Assembly (NCBI GenBank): GCA_026770585.1
Contig: MU647681.1
Coordinates: 62,524 to 75,252, forward strand
DNA length: 12,729 nt
Source of the DNA: Baffinella frigidus
Lineage: Eukaryota > Cryptophyceae > Cryptomonadales > Baffinellaceae
Direction of reading: 5' to 3'
Under the pieces are notes generated by a model, which saw only the letters and a list, made by a program, of their open reading frames with translations, did no database searches and was not told where the DNA came from. The translations under genes and the position numbers were made by a program. Shown here piece by piece: positions 1-5,805 of this stretch (its first letter is position 1; each line of letters starts with the position of its first letter).

Positions 1-56
1 CCCTCCACCCTCCACCCTCCACCCTCCACTCTCCACCCTCCACCCTCCACCCTCAA
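1..56 (+). repeat. Degenerate telomere-like array (CCCTCCA)8
   Basis: Eight contiguous 7-bp units: six CCCTCCA, one CTCTCCA and a last CCCTCAA. The array may extend beyond the left edge. Unit length and the final CCCTCAA match the variants in the telomere-like arrays further right, and the C-rich strand is on + in all of them. That is the orientation expected at a left chromosome end. It is followed by GGGGTTAGGGGG, which also looks telomere-derived. Confidence 0.85.
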
Positions 57-117
57 GGGGTTAGGGGGTTTCCCGCACGAGGGTGCAAGGGTTCAGTCGC
101 ACCCTGGCACAAATTCC

Positions 118-248
118 ACCACCCTGGAGGCAACCCAGGGGCAAATCTTCAGTCAATCTCCCACAGATGCGCCCATATTCGGAGCGCATTTGTATGGGAG
201 TCGACTTACGAAACCATCGATTTGCCCATAAGTTGCCTCCAGGGTGGT
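118..248. mobile_element. MITE family A, copy 1 (uninterrupted)
   Basis: A short non-coding element with a 17-bp perfect terminal inverted repeat, ACCACCCTGGAGGCAAC, at 118-134 and inverted at 232-248. Inner parts of the arms also pair (GGGCAAAT against ATTTGCCC), so most of the 131 bp can fold into one hairpin. A second copy at 6866-7068 has the same ends and interior but carries an insertion. This copy therefore serves as the empty-site reference, with the relevant site TTGTATGGGAG at 191-200. No transposase is present. I cannot assign the superfamily. Confidence 0.75.
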
Positions 249-302
249 TCTGCCCCGATCCCTAACCCCTCCTCCCCGACTACCACGGCAGATCATTAGT
301 CT

Positions 303-392
303 GAATTTCAGGACGCAACGGTTCGTTTCGTGGTACTAAATGGTGCGTAGCCACCCGGCGACAAAACGCAACTCCTCGTCCTTTCCACGTCC
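303..392 (+). repeat. Dispersed repeat R4, copy 1
   Basis: About 90 bp matching 2668-2755 in the same orientation. Shared landmarks are GAATTTCAGGAC, AACGGTTCG, CGTGGTACTAAATGGT and ACGTCC. Similarity drops toward the right. Read on the minus strand, both copies give a short SPG..-PFSTTK peptide, but a 1-bp indel breaks the shared frame just after it, so there is no good case for a gene. Confidence 0.65.
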
Positions 393-527
393 GGTCCGAA
401 CACAAAAAAATCGGATCCGGGTACAATTTTGGAAAAAAGACTTGTAACTGAAATTCTCAAAAATGACTTTTGGCGTGGTAGGAACTTCCCGGCGGCGACA
501 TCCTCATCGCGCTCCACAGCGAATCTT

Positions 528-588
528 CAAAAGTTGACAACGGCCACTTGGGCACCGCACCTCCAAAAGTTGACAGCGGGCACTTGGG
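528..588 (+). repeat. Tandem duplication, 36-bp period
   Basis: CAAAAGTTGACA followed by a CGGSCACTTGGG block occurs at 528-552 and again at 564-588, with two mismatches over 25 bp. The period is a multiple of three, so open frames on both strands repeat too (LQKLT on +, CPLSTF on -). I see no supporting evidence that either frame is translated. The rest of 393-698 shows nothing recognisable. Confidence 0.7.
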
Positions 589-698
589 AAGCGGCGGCGG
601 CTCCCCCCTTGCCCGCGCAGCGCACCTGTCTCTGGAAGGCATCAAGGACCTTCTCCTCGCAGTCTCTCTCGCGCGCCCGCCAAAATTATTATAGTAGT

Positions 699-801
699 AT
701 CCCTTTAGTGGCGAGGGGGTCTTAGAGGACCCCTTACAGGTCCTAGGCAGGTCCTAGGGCCCTACGGTAGGGCGTATGAGCCTACTCGCCACGTAAGGGA
801 T
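699..801. mobile_element. MITE family C, copy 1
   Basis: A 103-bp element with 17-bp imperfect TIRs: ATCCCTTTAGTGGCGAG at 699-715 against CTCGCCACGTAAGGGAT at 785-801, two mismatches. The interior at 739-786 (CCTAGG-rich) matches copy 2 at 7650-7697 with two mismatches in 48 bp. The interior also resembles that of family B, although the ends differ. It sits 15 bp from a B element. Confidence 0.7.
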
Positions 802-816
802 GATTTTGCGCCTGCC

Positions 817-937
817 TACAGGGGTGCCTCGCTCATAAGAAAACGCCCACCCCCTAGGACCACCATAGGGCCCTAGGCATAGCCCTATTGAAGCGTCCTA
901 GGGGGGGGCGCTTTCTCATGAGCGAGGTATCCCTGTA
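817..937. mobile_element. MITE family B, copy 1
   Basis: A 121-bp element bounded by TA, with ends close to CAGGGGTACCTCGCTCATAA and its inverse (here CAGGGGTGCC and GGTATCCCTG, so slightly decayed). The interior is an imperfect CCTAGG-rich palindrome that folds back almost completely. If the terminal TA is the duplicated target, the element proper starts at CAGGGG. A TA target would fit the Tc1/mariner group, which is inference from the borders only. Confidence 0.85.
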
Positions 938-983
938 CGCCCTGAAAAATTATAATAATACAAATGCACGGACAGGGTAGTAG

Positions 984-1055
984 CGTGTCTGGTGTGGGGC
1001 TGACCCCGGATACCGTGTCTGGTGTGGGTACCGTGTCTGGTGTGACCCCGCATAC
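984..1055 (+). repeat. Short tandem repeat, unit CGTGTCTGGTGTG
   Basis: Three consecutive units of unequal length (984-1013, 1014-1031, 1032-1055), each starting CGTGTCTGGTGTG and ending in TAC. Units one and three keep a GACCCCG block that unit two lacks. The length variation points to slippage or unequal exchange. Confidence 0.75.
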
Positions 1056-1068
1056 CTGCACTCGGGAA

Positions 1069-1142
1069 GCATCGTCTTTCTACAGAACAGGTTCCGGTGT
1101 CCGCCTATGGTGGCAGTTAAAAGGACCTAAAGGACTTGAAGG
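1069..1142 (-). repeat. Dispersed repeat R1, inverted copy
   Basis: A minus-orientation copy of the R1 repeat (plus defined by GGTCCTTTAGG at its start). Recognisable blocks are TTTCTACAGAAC, GTTCCGGTGTCCGCCTATG and GGACCTAAAGGA. The R1 consensus is about 75 bp in its short form and about 100 bp in its long form. It has no obvious terminal inverted repeats and no coding capacity. Confidence 0.75.
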
Positions 1143-1262
1143 GAAGCACACGGCCACGACCCTCCAAGCCATGGAAGAGAAGAATGTATTTCTCAACTTG
1201 ATGTCAAACCCCAGTGGACTCTACTGCCACGACAGTGTCAACCTGGAGAACCCTCCTTGGCG

Positions 1263-1384
1263 TACAGGGGTACCTCGCTCATCAGAACCCCCCCCCCCCC
1301 TAGGACCCTACAGTAGGCCTATGCCTAGGACCCTATAGTGGTCCTGGGGGGGGGGCGCTTTCTTGTGAGTGAGGTACCCCTGTA
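1263..1384. mobile_element. MITE family B, copy 2
   Basis: A complete 122-bp copy with TA borders. The left end TACAGGGGTACCTCGCTCAT and right end GAGGTACCCCTGTA are nearly consensus. The interior has C and G homopolymer runs of 9-12 bases that would pair with each other. It lies 120 bp from an inverted R1 copy. Confidence 0.88.
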
Positions 1385-1426
1385 CCAGAGACCGGCCAGT
1401 CCCTGGAGAGAGGTGGGGGGAGGGGG

Positions 1427-1447
1427 TCCTGTAGGTCCTTTAGGTTC
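1427..1447 (+). repeat. Dispersed repeat R1, 5' fragment
   Basis: Only the first ~20 bp of R1 are present (TAGGTCCTTTAGGTTC). The match stops exactly where the D hairpin begins at 1448, so the hairpin either inserted here or marks the breakpoint. The missing part of R1 is not found on the far side at 1524 onward. Confidence 0.5.
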
Positions 1448-1523
1448 CTGGCAACGAAAATTACTACACAGTTCGTTCTTACCAGTAATATTAAAGCATT
1501 CGTGTAGTAATTTTCGTTGCCAG
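1448..1523. mobile_element. Hairpin element D with 22-bp perfect arms
   Basis: A perfect 22-bp inverted repeat: arms at 1448-1469 and 1502-1523, starting CTGGCAACGAAAATTAC. The 32-nt spacer is AT-rich. It could be a minimal MITE or a structured transcript. No second copy with the whole arm is in this window, although the inner motif TTTACTACAC recurs at the borders of the 9080-9451 block. Confidence 0.7.
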
Positions 1524-1580
1524 AAAATGCAAGAAAAATAGGGTTTCCCGGACAAGGGTGGCTCGATGCGTACGCAGCAG

Positions 1581-1702
1581 TACAGGGGTTCCTCGCTCAT
1601 AAGAAAGCGCCCCCCCCCCTAGGACGACCATAGGATGCTAGGCATAGGCCTACTGGAGGGTCCTAGGAGGAGGCAATTTCTTTTGAGCGAGGTACCCCTG
1701 TA
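1581..1702. mobile_element. MITE family B, copy 3
   Basis: A complete 122-bp element with TA borders, starting TACAGGGGTTCCTCGCTCAT and ending GAGGTACCCCTGTA. The left end has one change in the GTACC block, and the right arm reads TTCTTTTGAGCGAG rather than TTCTTATGAGCGAG. Confidence 0.87.
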
Positions 1703-1752
1703 ATACATTGACTTACTGGATCATCGCTGTTTTGCTGGACTCGGAGCACGAG

Positions 1753-1884
1753 TACAAGGGTACCTCGCTCATAAGAAACCGCCTCCCCCTAGGACCCTAC
1801 AGTAGGACCATGCCTAGGGTCCTAGGGTGGTCCTAGGGTGGTCCTGGGGGGGGCGCGCTTTCTTGTGAGCGAGGAACCCCGGTA
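1753..1884. mobile_element. MITE family B, copy 4, with internal expansion
   Basis: At 132 bp this copy is about 10 bp longer than its siblings. The excess is an extra unit of an 11-bp motif, GGTCCTAGGGT, repeated at about 1818-1848. Both ends carry substitutions (ACAAGGG on the left, GGAACCCCGGTA on the right). Confidence 0.85.
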
Positions 1885-1961
1885 CAGAGGCGCACGTGGG
1901 AGGCTTCTCAAGACCACCAGCCCTGCGAAGCGGACCAAATCGAGGCTGGGGCATGCGCTAA

Positions 1962-2005
1962 TTCCTCGGGCGGCACCTTCGAAAACGAATGTGCCGCCCT
2001 AGGAA
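1962..2005. repeat. Strong short hairpin, 20-bp arms and 4-nt loop
   Basis: TTCCTCGGGCGGCACCTTCG at 1962-1981 pairs with 1986-2005 with two mismatches, around an AAAA loop. The stem is GC-rich and would be stable as RNA or cruciform. It is not adjacent to a supported gene. An immediately following short direct repeat (AATGGCTCCA twice) lies at about 2006-2025. Confidence 0.7.
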
Positions 2006-2053
2006 ATGGCTCCAAATGGCTCCAACCAATCGTCGATTTGGTTCGTGTCGCAC

Positions 2054-2115
2054 GAACCAGTTCCAGTGTCCGCCTATAGTGGGAGTTAAAAGAACCTAAA
2101 GGACCTAAAGGACGG
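2054..2115 (-). repeat. Dispersed repeat R1, inverted copy
   Basis: A short-form R1 copy from GAACCAGTTCCAGTGTCC to CTAAAGGACGG. It starts inside a small palindrome, GGTTCGTG-TCG-CACGAACC, at 2040-2058. Another R1 in the same orientation follows 31 bp later. Confidence 0.72.
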
Positions 2116-2146
2116 ATGGTCCAGTCGCTTCTCTCGAGCGGGGCCT

Positions 2147-2237
2147 GATGTGATCCGAAAGGAAGCATGGCCTTCCTGCAGGATAAGTTCCGGTGTCCGC
2201 CTATGGTGGGATTTAAAAGAACTTAAAGGGCCTAAAG
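2147..2237 (-). repeat. Dispersed repeat R1, long-form inverted copy
   Basis: This copy includes the outer block TGATCCGAAAGGAAGCATGG that the short form lacks, then TTCCTGCAGGATAAGTTCCG and the usual core. Its last bases (CCTAAAG) form part of the 42-bp inverted duplication at 2231-2471. Confidence 0.75.
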
Positions 2238-2250
2238 CGGGGAAGCCCAG

Positions 2251-2272
2251 TACAGGGGTACCTCGCTCATAA
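2251..2272 (+). mobile_element. MITE family B, isolated left end (copy 5)
   Basis: Only the terminal TACAGGGGTACCTCGCTCAT and two more bases are present, then the match ends abruptly at AACAAAAACC. It is the left arm of the inverted duplication described at 2231-2471. Confidence 0.75.
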
Positions 2273-2332
2273 AACAAAAACCACATTGGGGAGCCAGGGC
2301 CCTTTCCCGCTCCAAAGTTGACGGGTGTGCAG

Positions 2333-2451
2333 TAGGGGTACCTCGCTCATAAGAAACCGATCACCCCCTAGGACTACCATAGGGGCCTAGCCATGGGGCT
2401 ACTGTAGGGTCCTAGGGGGGGGCGGTTTCTTATGAGCGAGGTACCCCTGTA
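2333..2451. mobile_element. MITE family B, copy 6
   Basis: A 119-bp copy, complete except that the left end reads TAGGGGTACC, missing the CA of TACAGGGG. The right end, TTATGAGCGAGGTACCCCTGTA region, is consensus. The loss at the left end would be expected to hinder further excision, which is inference. Confidence 0.85.
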
Positions 2452-2667
2452 CTGGGCTTCCCCGCTTTAGGTCCTTTAGGTACGTTCCAACCCCCCCCAC
2501 CCCCCCCCCGGGGTGTGTGTGTGCGATAATAGATGGACGCCCCCTGGTCATGCTGACGATCGTGCCCCCTTGTAAAAGACAATTAAAAGACGGGAACATG
2601 ATCGATTCGTGTGTGTTTCAAAGATTTTTTTCACAGCCGCCCACGGCCGGTCGTATCTAACAAACGG

Positions 2668-2755
2668 GAATTTCAGGACACAACGGTTCGTTTTCGTGGT
2701 ACTAAATGGTACGTGCTGACCCGGTGACATGCGACGGTTCGTTCTTTGCACGTCC
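2668..2755 (+). repeat. Dispersed repeat R4, copy 2
   Basis: The direct-orientation match to 303-392: GAATTTCAGGACACAACGG, CGTGGTACTAAATGGTACGT and a terminal ACGTCC block. I estimate about 80 percent identity by eye. The 180 bp before it contain poly-C and GT runs near 2491-2523 but nothing recognisable. Confidence 0.65.
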
Positions 2756-3063
2756 TCCCTCTCCCAAAAACCATCCTTCCCATGTCCGTGTGTGCAATTC
2801 CAGTTTACGACCTGGCGTGGCCCCACAGCGGGCTTCAAAGAGATGTTCGGCTCAAATCGGGCCGGGCCAATGCCGGGGCACCTTTCCGTTAGAGCTGGTT
2901 ACCAGAATGGCTCTACCTTATCCGTACGAACCCCCCCTATGCCCCTACGGATTGCCTACCGTAGTGTCGTAGGTCGTATCGCTTAAGGGTTATTCGAACT
3001 CCCTTCGAAGCCCGCTGTGGGGGGGATGACCAGGGGGGGCAAATTTGGGTCGAACCGCCCGGG
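2756..3063. other. Unassigned stretch
   Basis: Open frames on + starting near 2706 and 2729 overlap the R4 repeat and show no motif I recognise. No RNA gene or element was seen. The first GGGTCGA-type motif appears at about 3046, leading into the palindrome cluster. Confidence 0.4.
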
Positions 3064-3109
3064 GTCGACCCAGGTTGACTTTGGGTCTCGTGGTCACCTT
3101 TGGGTCGTG

Positions 3110-3139
3110 TTAAACTTGTTTCAGAAAAAACAAGTTTAA
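3110..3139. repeat. Perfect 12-bp hairpin
   Basis: TTAAACTTGTTT at 3110-3121 pairs perfectly with AAACAAGTTTAA at 3128-3139 over a 6-nt loop. A second small inverted pair follows at about 3159-3194 (CCAACGTCA with TGACGTTGG). No gene end is nearby, so I do not call it a terminator. Confidence 0.65.
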
Positions 3140-3550
3140 ACGATTGTTTCAACACGCCCAACGTCAGAACGCGTCACCGTCTTGGGTGACGTTGGATCGA
3201 CAAGCGACCCAACGTACGTCGACCCACTGGGTCGACCCCGGTTTGGTCGGCCCAGGGGTTGACCCCTTGGGCGTGGGTCGGCCCAGGGGTCGACTCAGGG
3301 TGGTCGACCCACGAGTGTCGACCCGGAGGGCTGCCCCACCCTAGATTAGGAGGAGCAAGGTTGACAAAATGGCTCCAAAGCCAGCTTGGGTCAGCCCACG
3401 GGTCTTGTGAACCACGGTCGGACAGGTGATGAGCCTCGATGTTTGACTAATGAAGGTGCCTCTCTCCTCCTAAGCGGGGTCTCAGGTCGACCCCCTGGGT
3501 CGACCAAAATTTGGGCCGACCCACGTGGGTCGACCCGTGGTCTGACCGAC

Positions 3551-3650
3551 CTTTGTCCTTTAGGTCCCTTAGGTTCCTCGAGCTCCCAACATAGGCGGAC
3601 ACCAGAACTTATCCTGCAGAAAGGCCATGCTTCCTTTCGGATCACACCAG
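3551..3650 (+). repeat. Dispersed repeat R1, long-form copy
   Basis: The best long-form R1 copy in plus orientation: GTCCTTTAGGTCCCTTAGG, CGAGCTCCCAACATAGGCGG, then CTGCAGAAAGGCCATGCTTC and CGGATCACACC. It sits within the GTCGAC-palindrome cluster and separates two groups of those palindromes, consistent with insertion into the cluster. Confidence 0.8.
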
Positions 3651-3702
3651 TGGGTCTCTGGGTATTCTACCCCGTGTAGGATAACCGGAGTGACTTTACA
3701 CA
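3651..3702 (+). repeat. Dispersed repeat R5, copy 1
   Basis: CGTGTAGGATAACCGGAGTG and the following TTTACACA (3673-3702) match 6057-6086 in inverse orientation with two mismatches in 30 bp. Weaker similarity extends left to about 3651. Both copies translate to a GVTLH peptide, but in unrelated contexts. Confidence 0.6.
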
Positions 3703-3854
3703 ATTCACGTCCACTAAAAGACCCTAGGGACGTGGGTCGCCGGAAATTCGACCTGCCTTGGGTCGACCCAAAATTATGGGTCGACCCAATTTGGGTCGAC
3801 CCAGGATTTGGGTCGACCGAAAACAGGTCATCCCCACTGTGCTAAATTTCCCGT

Positions 3855-3880
3855 CAATCGTCGAAAGGCTTCGACGATTG
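3855..3880. repeat. Perfect 11-bp hairpin with 4-nt loop, GTCAATCGTC motif
   Basis: CAATCGTCGAA at 3855-3865 pairs with TTCGACGATTG at 3870-3880 over AGGC. The motif CGTCAATCGTC recurs at about 3899 and 4674, so this is part of a small dispersed set. A looser hairpin, TCGTCAA with TTGACGA, follows at 3905-3927. Confidence 0.65.
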
Positions 3881-3950
3881 GGATTGACTTGACTTTACGT
3901 CAATCGTCAACTTTGAAAATTGACGAAGCGTCCAATAAAATTGCTTTCTT

Positions 3951-4026
3951 TGCAGATCCTTTCAACGGAAGGGCGTGTCGTTGGGCCATGTTGGGAGAAA
4001 TTAAAACCTTCAGGTCCTAAAGGACG
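3951..4026 (-). repeat. R1b subfamily copy, inverted
   Basis: The right half (ATGTTGGGAG, TTAAAACC, GGTCCTAAAGGACGG) matches inverted R1. The left half instead reads GCAGATCCTTTCAACGGAAG followed by GGCGTGTCGTTGGGCC, a block shared only with 4413-4452 and, inverted, 11248-11281. I treat the three as a diverged R1 subfamily carrying a different internal segment. Confidence 0.6.
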
Positions 4027-4412
4027 GCCACCTCTGTTTTGATGCCTTAATGTTGTTGATTTCTGACGCTTGAATTACCCTTAACTTTGCTGACGCCCGT
4101 GCATTGGGGGAAACTCCTACACAACCACAATTCTCCCCTTTCATCTTCGGTGTCTTGACTGATGACACCTCACCCCCCCACGCAGTCCCTCTCACCTGTT
4201 GGAATCTTGTGGGGTATCCGTTGTTTGCGCTGTTATACTTCAACCATGGGATACCATGAGCCTCATAAAGGCTGAGTTGGGTTTGGTGTGTGTGTGAGCA
4301 TGGTCACTAATTGGTACACCTTCACCCACCCCAATAAAACCACCCTGTATCCCCTCTTCACGAACCTCTGCACTGGAGAGCTAAACGCGATCCGAAAGCA
4401 AAAATTCTTTTT
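4027..4412. other. Unassigned stretch
   Basis: Nothing recognisable. Short open frames exist on both strands (minus 4010-4243, plus 4288-4533), but the first begins in an R1b copy and the second runs through one. None has a recognisable domain. Confidence 0.4.
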
Positions 4413-4470
4413 CTGCAGATCCTTTCTACGGAAGGGCGTTTCGTTGGGCCACCCAAAAAGACCTGGAGTT
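4413..4470 (-). repeat. R1b subfamily copy, truncated, inverted
   Basis: TGCAGATCCTTTCTACGGAA followed by GGGCGTTTCGTTGGGCCA matches 3951-3990 closely. Past 4452 the sequence departs from R1 (CCCAAAAAGACCTGGAGTTAGG), leaving only a hint of the terminal AGGAC/TTAGG block. Confidence 0.6.
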
Positions 4471-4512
4471 AGGTACACACTGATCACTTTCCCCCCTCAA
4501 CATGTGAAATTT

Positions 4513-4606
4513 CTCTCGGATCACGTGGCCTAGTGGTAGTGCACACCGTGTTCAAGCTGTAAGTACCGAGTTCGACCCTTGATGAGAGCAAGAAACGACC
4601 TTTTTG
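4513..4606 (+). ncRNA. tRNA-like unit with pol III A and B boxes (SINE head or tRNA pseudogene)
   Basis: TGGCCTAGTGG at 4526-4536 fits the pol III A-box consensus (TRGCNNAGYNGG type), and GAGTTCGACCC at 4568-4578 fits the B box (GTTCGANNC). Their separation is in the tRNA range. A T5 run at 4602-4606 could terminate pol III. The fold is poor: the D and anticodon stems have mismatches, the anticodon loop would be 8 nt, and the T stem has about four of five pairs. An outer helix, CTCTC at 4513-4517 with GAGAG at 4584-4588, lies outside the usual acceptor position. A working tRNA is unlikely. A tRNA-derived SINE head or decayed tRNA fits better. Confidence 0.5.
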
Positions 4607-4722
4607 GCATTTCTGGGATGGATTGTTTTGCACGTGCGGCGTTTCCTTTTTTCCATTTTACGTTAATTTTTCGTCAATCGTCAAGTCAAACGATCGCGTT
4701 TGTTTCAAAATCTCAATATTTT

Positions 4723-4748
4723 AGTCAAGTCAAGTCAAGTCAAGTCAA
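4723..4748 (+). repeat. (AGTCA)5 microsatellite
   Basis: Five exact pentanucleotide units plus one base. The same TCAAGTCAA word occurs just upstream at about 4680, next to the CGTCAATCGTC motif, so the microsatellite may have grown from that repeat. Confidence 0.85.
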
Positions 4749-5076
4749 ACAAAACTCAAGTTGACGCCCCGTCAAGTAACTATTTGTTTTAGTCAACTCT
4801 GAATGGGGGTGGAGCAGTGCCACCCGACTCGTGACACGAGGGCTATTGTAAACGTGAAGCAGGACATGGATAGAGCCAATGTGGTAGCACTTGGCCAAAT
4901 CCAACTTCGAACTTTCAAGATGCAAACTTCTAGATGGACCCTTTTGGACATGTAGTGTTTTAAATTCAAATTTTGTAGTACAAATCATGTTGCTTACTAA
5001 TAATTACGGTTCATCTAGAAGTGGCTAGTGGCGCGTCTCCGACTACGAAATCGCGTGCCCCTATCCGGCTGCGTCA
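4749..5076. other. Unassigned stretch
   Basis: Moderately AT-rich sequence with no recognised element, RNA gene or convincing open frame. It ends where the telomere-like array begins. Confidence 0.4.
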
Positions 5077-5107
5077 CCCTAAACCCTACACCCTCAACCC
5101 TCAACCA

Positions 5108-5138
<31 letters not shown>

Positions 5139-5351
5139 ACCCTACACCCTAAACCCTAAACCCCACACCCTAAACCCTACACCCTAAACCCTAAACCCTC
5201 AACCCTCAACCCTCAACCCTACACCCTCAATCTTCAACCCTACACCCTACACCCTACACCCTACACCCTACACCCTAAACCCTAAACACTAAACCCTAAA
5301 CCCTAAACCCTAAACCCTAAACCCTAAAACCTAAACCTTAAACCCTAACCC
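5077..5351 (+). repeat. Interstitial telomere-like array (CCCTAAA/CCCTCAA/CCCTACA)
   Basis: About 39 consecutive 7-bp units. Pure CCCTAAA, the complement of the TTTAGGG telomere repeat, dominates from about 5277 to 5335. Variants CCCTCAA and CCCTACA form local runs, which suggests block-wise homogenisation. Unique sequence on both sides makes it interstitial here. Orientation is C-rich on +. Confidence 0.9.
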
Positions 5352-5600
5352 AGGAGGTGCAAGTTGATCTCTCCCACAGATTCGACGCGATCATCCCCTC
5401 AACCCTAAACCCCACACCCTCAACCTAAATTGACAACCCTAAACCCTAATCCCAAAACGCTGATCTCTCCCACAGGTTCGATGCGTCCTCAACCTTAAAC
5501 TCTAAACCAACAAGGATGACGAGGCTTCAAACCCTAAACTCTAAACCCTGAACCACTACACCCTGCACCTTACACCCTAAAACCTTGAAACACTAAACTA
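5352..5600 (+). repeat. Decayed telomere-like sequence with repeated non-telomeric inserts
   Basis: CCCTAAA-type units alternate with other sequence. Two inserts are related: TGATCTCTCCCACAGATTCG at about 5363 and TGATCTCTCCCACAGGTTCG at about 5461, each followed by an AYGCG block. The ATCTCCCACAGAT-like word also occurs inside family-A elements (about 157 and 6902), so pieces of A may be embedded in the array. Confidence 0.7.
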
Positions 5601-5626
5601 GAAATCCTAGGGGATGTACATAATTT

Positions 5627-5645
5627 AAGACCTGATTCAGGTCTT
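5627..5645. repeat. Small perfect hairpin
   Basis: AAGACCTG, loop ATT, CAGGTCTT. It is followed by two occurrences of TGCAACGTTTCA at about 5663 and 5764. Nothing else was recognised between 5601 and 5805. Confidence 0.5.
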
Positions 5646-5805
5646 GTCAGACACACACTTTTGCAACGTTTCAAGTCTACACGGACCCCTTTTTCAAGAT
5701 ACAGAAGTGATATTTCGATGTTTTTTGACCATTTCGGAGAATAATTTCAAAGTTATTTCTTTATGCAACGTTTCACGAAAACCTTGGTGAAAACGTAGAC
5801 CTTTC

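Larger units (their letters stand above)
2231..2471. repeat. 42-bp perfect inverted duplication across an R1/B junction
   Basis: 2231-2272 is the exact reverse complement of 2430-2471. Each arm contains the end of an R1 copy (CCTAAAG), the spacer CGGGGAAGCCCAG and a family-B end. The left arm then runs into unrelated sequence (AACAAAAACCACATTGGGG), while the right arm belongs to a complete B element. The right arm continues into R1-like GTCCTTTAGG to 2480. The arrangement looks like an inverted duplication, not two independent insertions. Confidence 0.8.
3064..3817. repeat. Cluster of 13 GTCGAC palindromes
   Basis: GTCGAC occurs at 3064, 3218, 3231, 3289, 3303, 3317, 3486, 3499, 3529, 3762, 3780, 3795 and 3812. 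Most sit in GGGTCGACCC or one-base variants, often flanked by A/T (TTGGGTCGACCCAA). Chance would give about 0.2 sites in 754 bp. Near-matches such as GGGTCGGCCC and GGGTTGACCC fill the gaps, so the cluster looks like a decaying array. An R1 copy at 3551-3650 and an R5 copy interrupt it. The spacing is irregular, unlike a satellite. Confidence 0.85.

Noticed and set aside
964-1338. 124-codon plus-strand open frame
   Set aside because: It is composed of the 984-1055 tandem repeat, an R1 copy and part of a family-B element.
3386-3679. 97-codon plus-strand open frame
   Set aside because: It spans the GTCGAC-palindrome cluster and an R1 copy, so its length reflects repeat composition.
3064-3817. 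CRISPR array
   Set aside because: The repeated unit is a 10-bp palindrome with irregular spacing from 13 to over 200 bp, unlike constant 23-47 bp repeats with equal spacers, and the context is eukaryotic.
4513-4590. Functional tRNA gene
   Set aside because: The anticodon stem and loop do not fit (8-nt loop, mismatches) and the acceptor helix is out of place, so only a tRNA-like unit is claimed.
5077-5351. A true chromosome end
   Set aside because: Several kilobases of other sequence lie on both sides, so the array is interstitial in this window.
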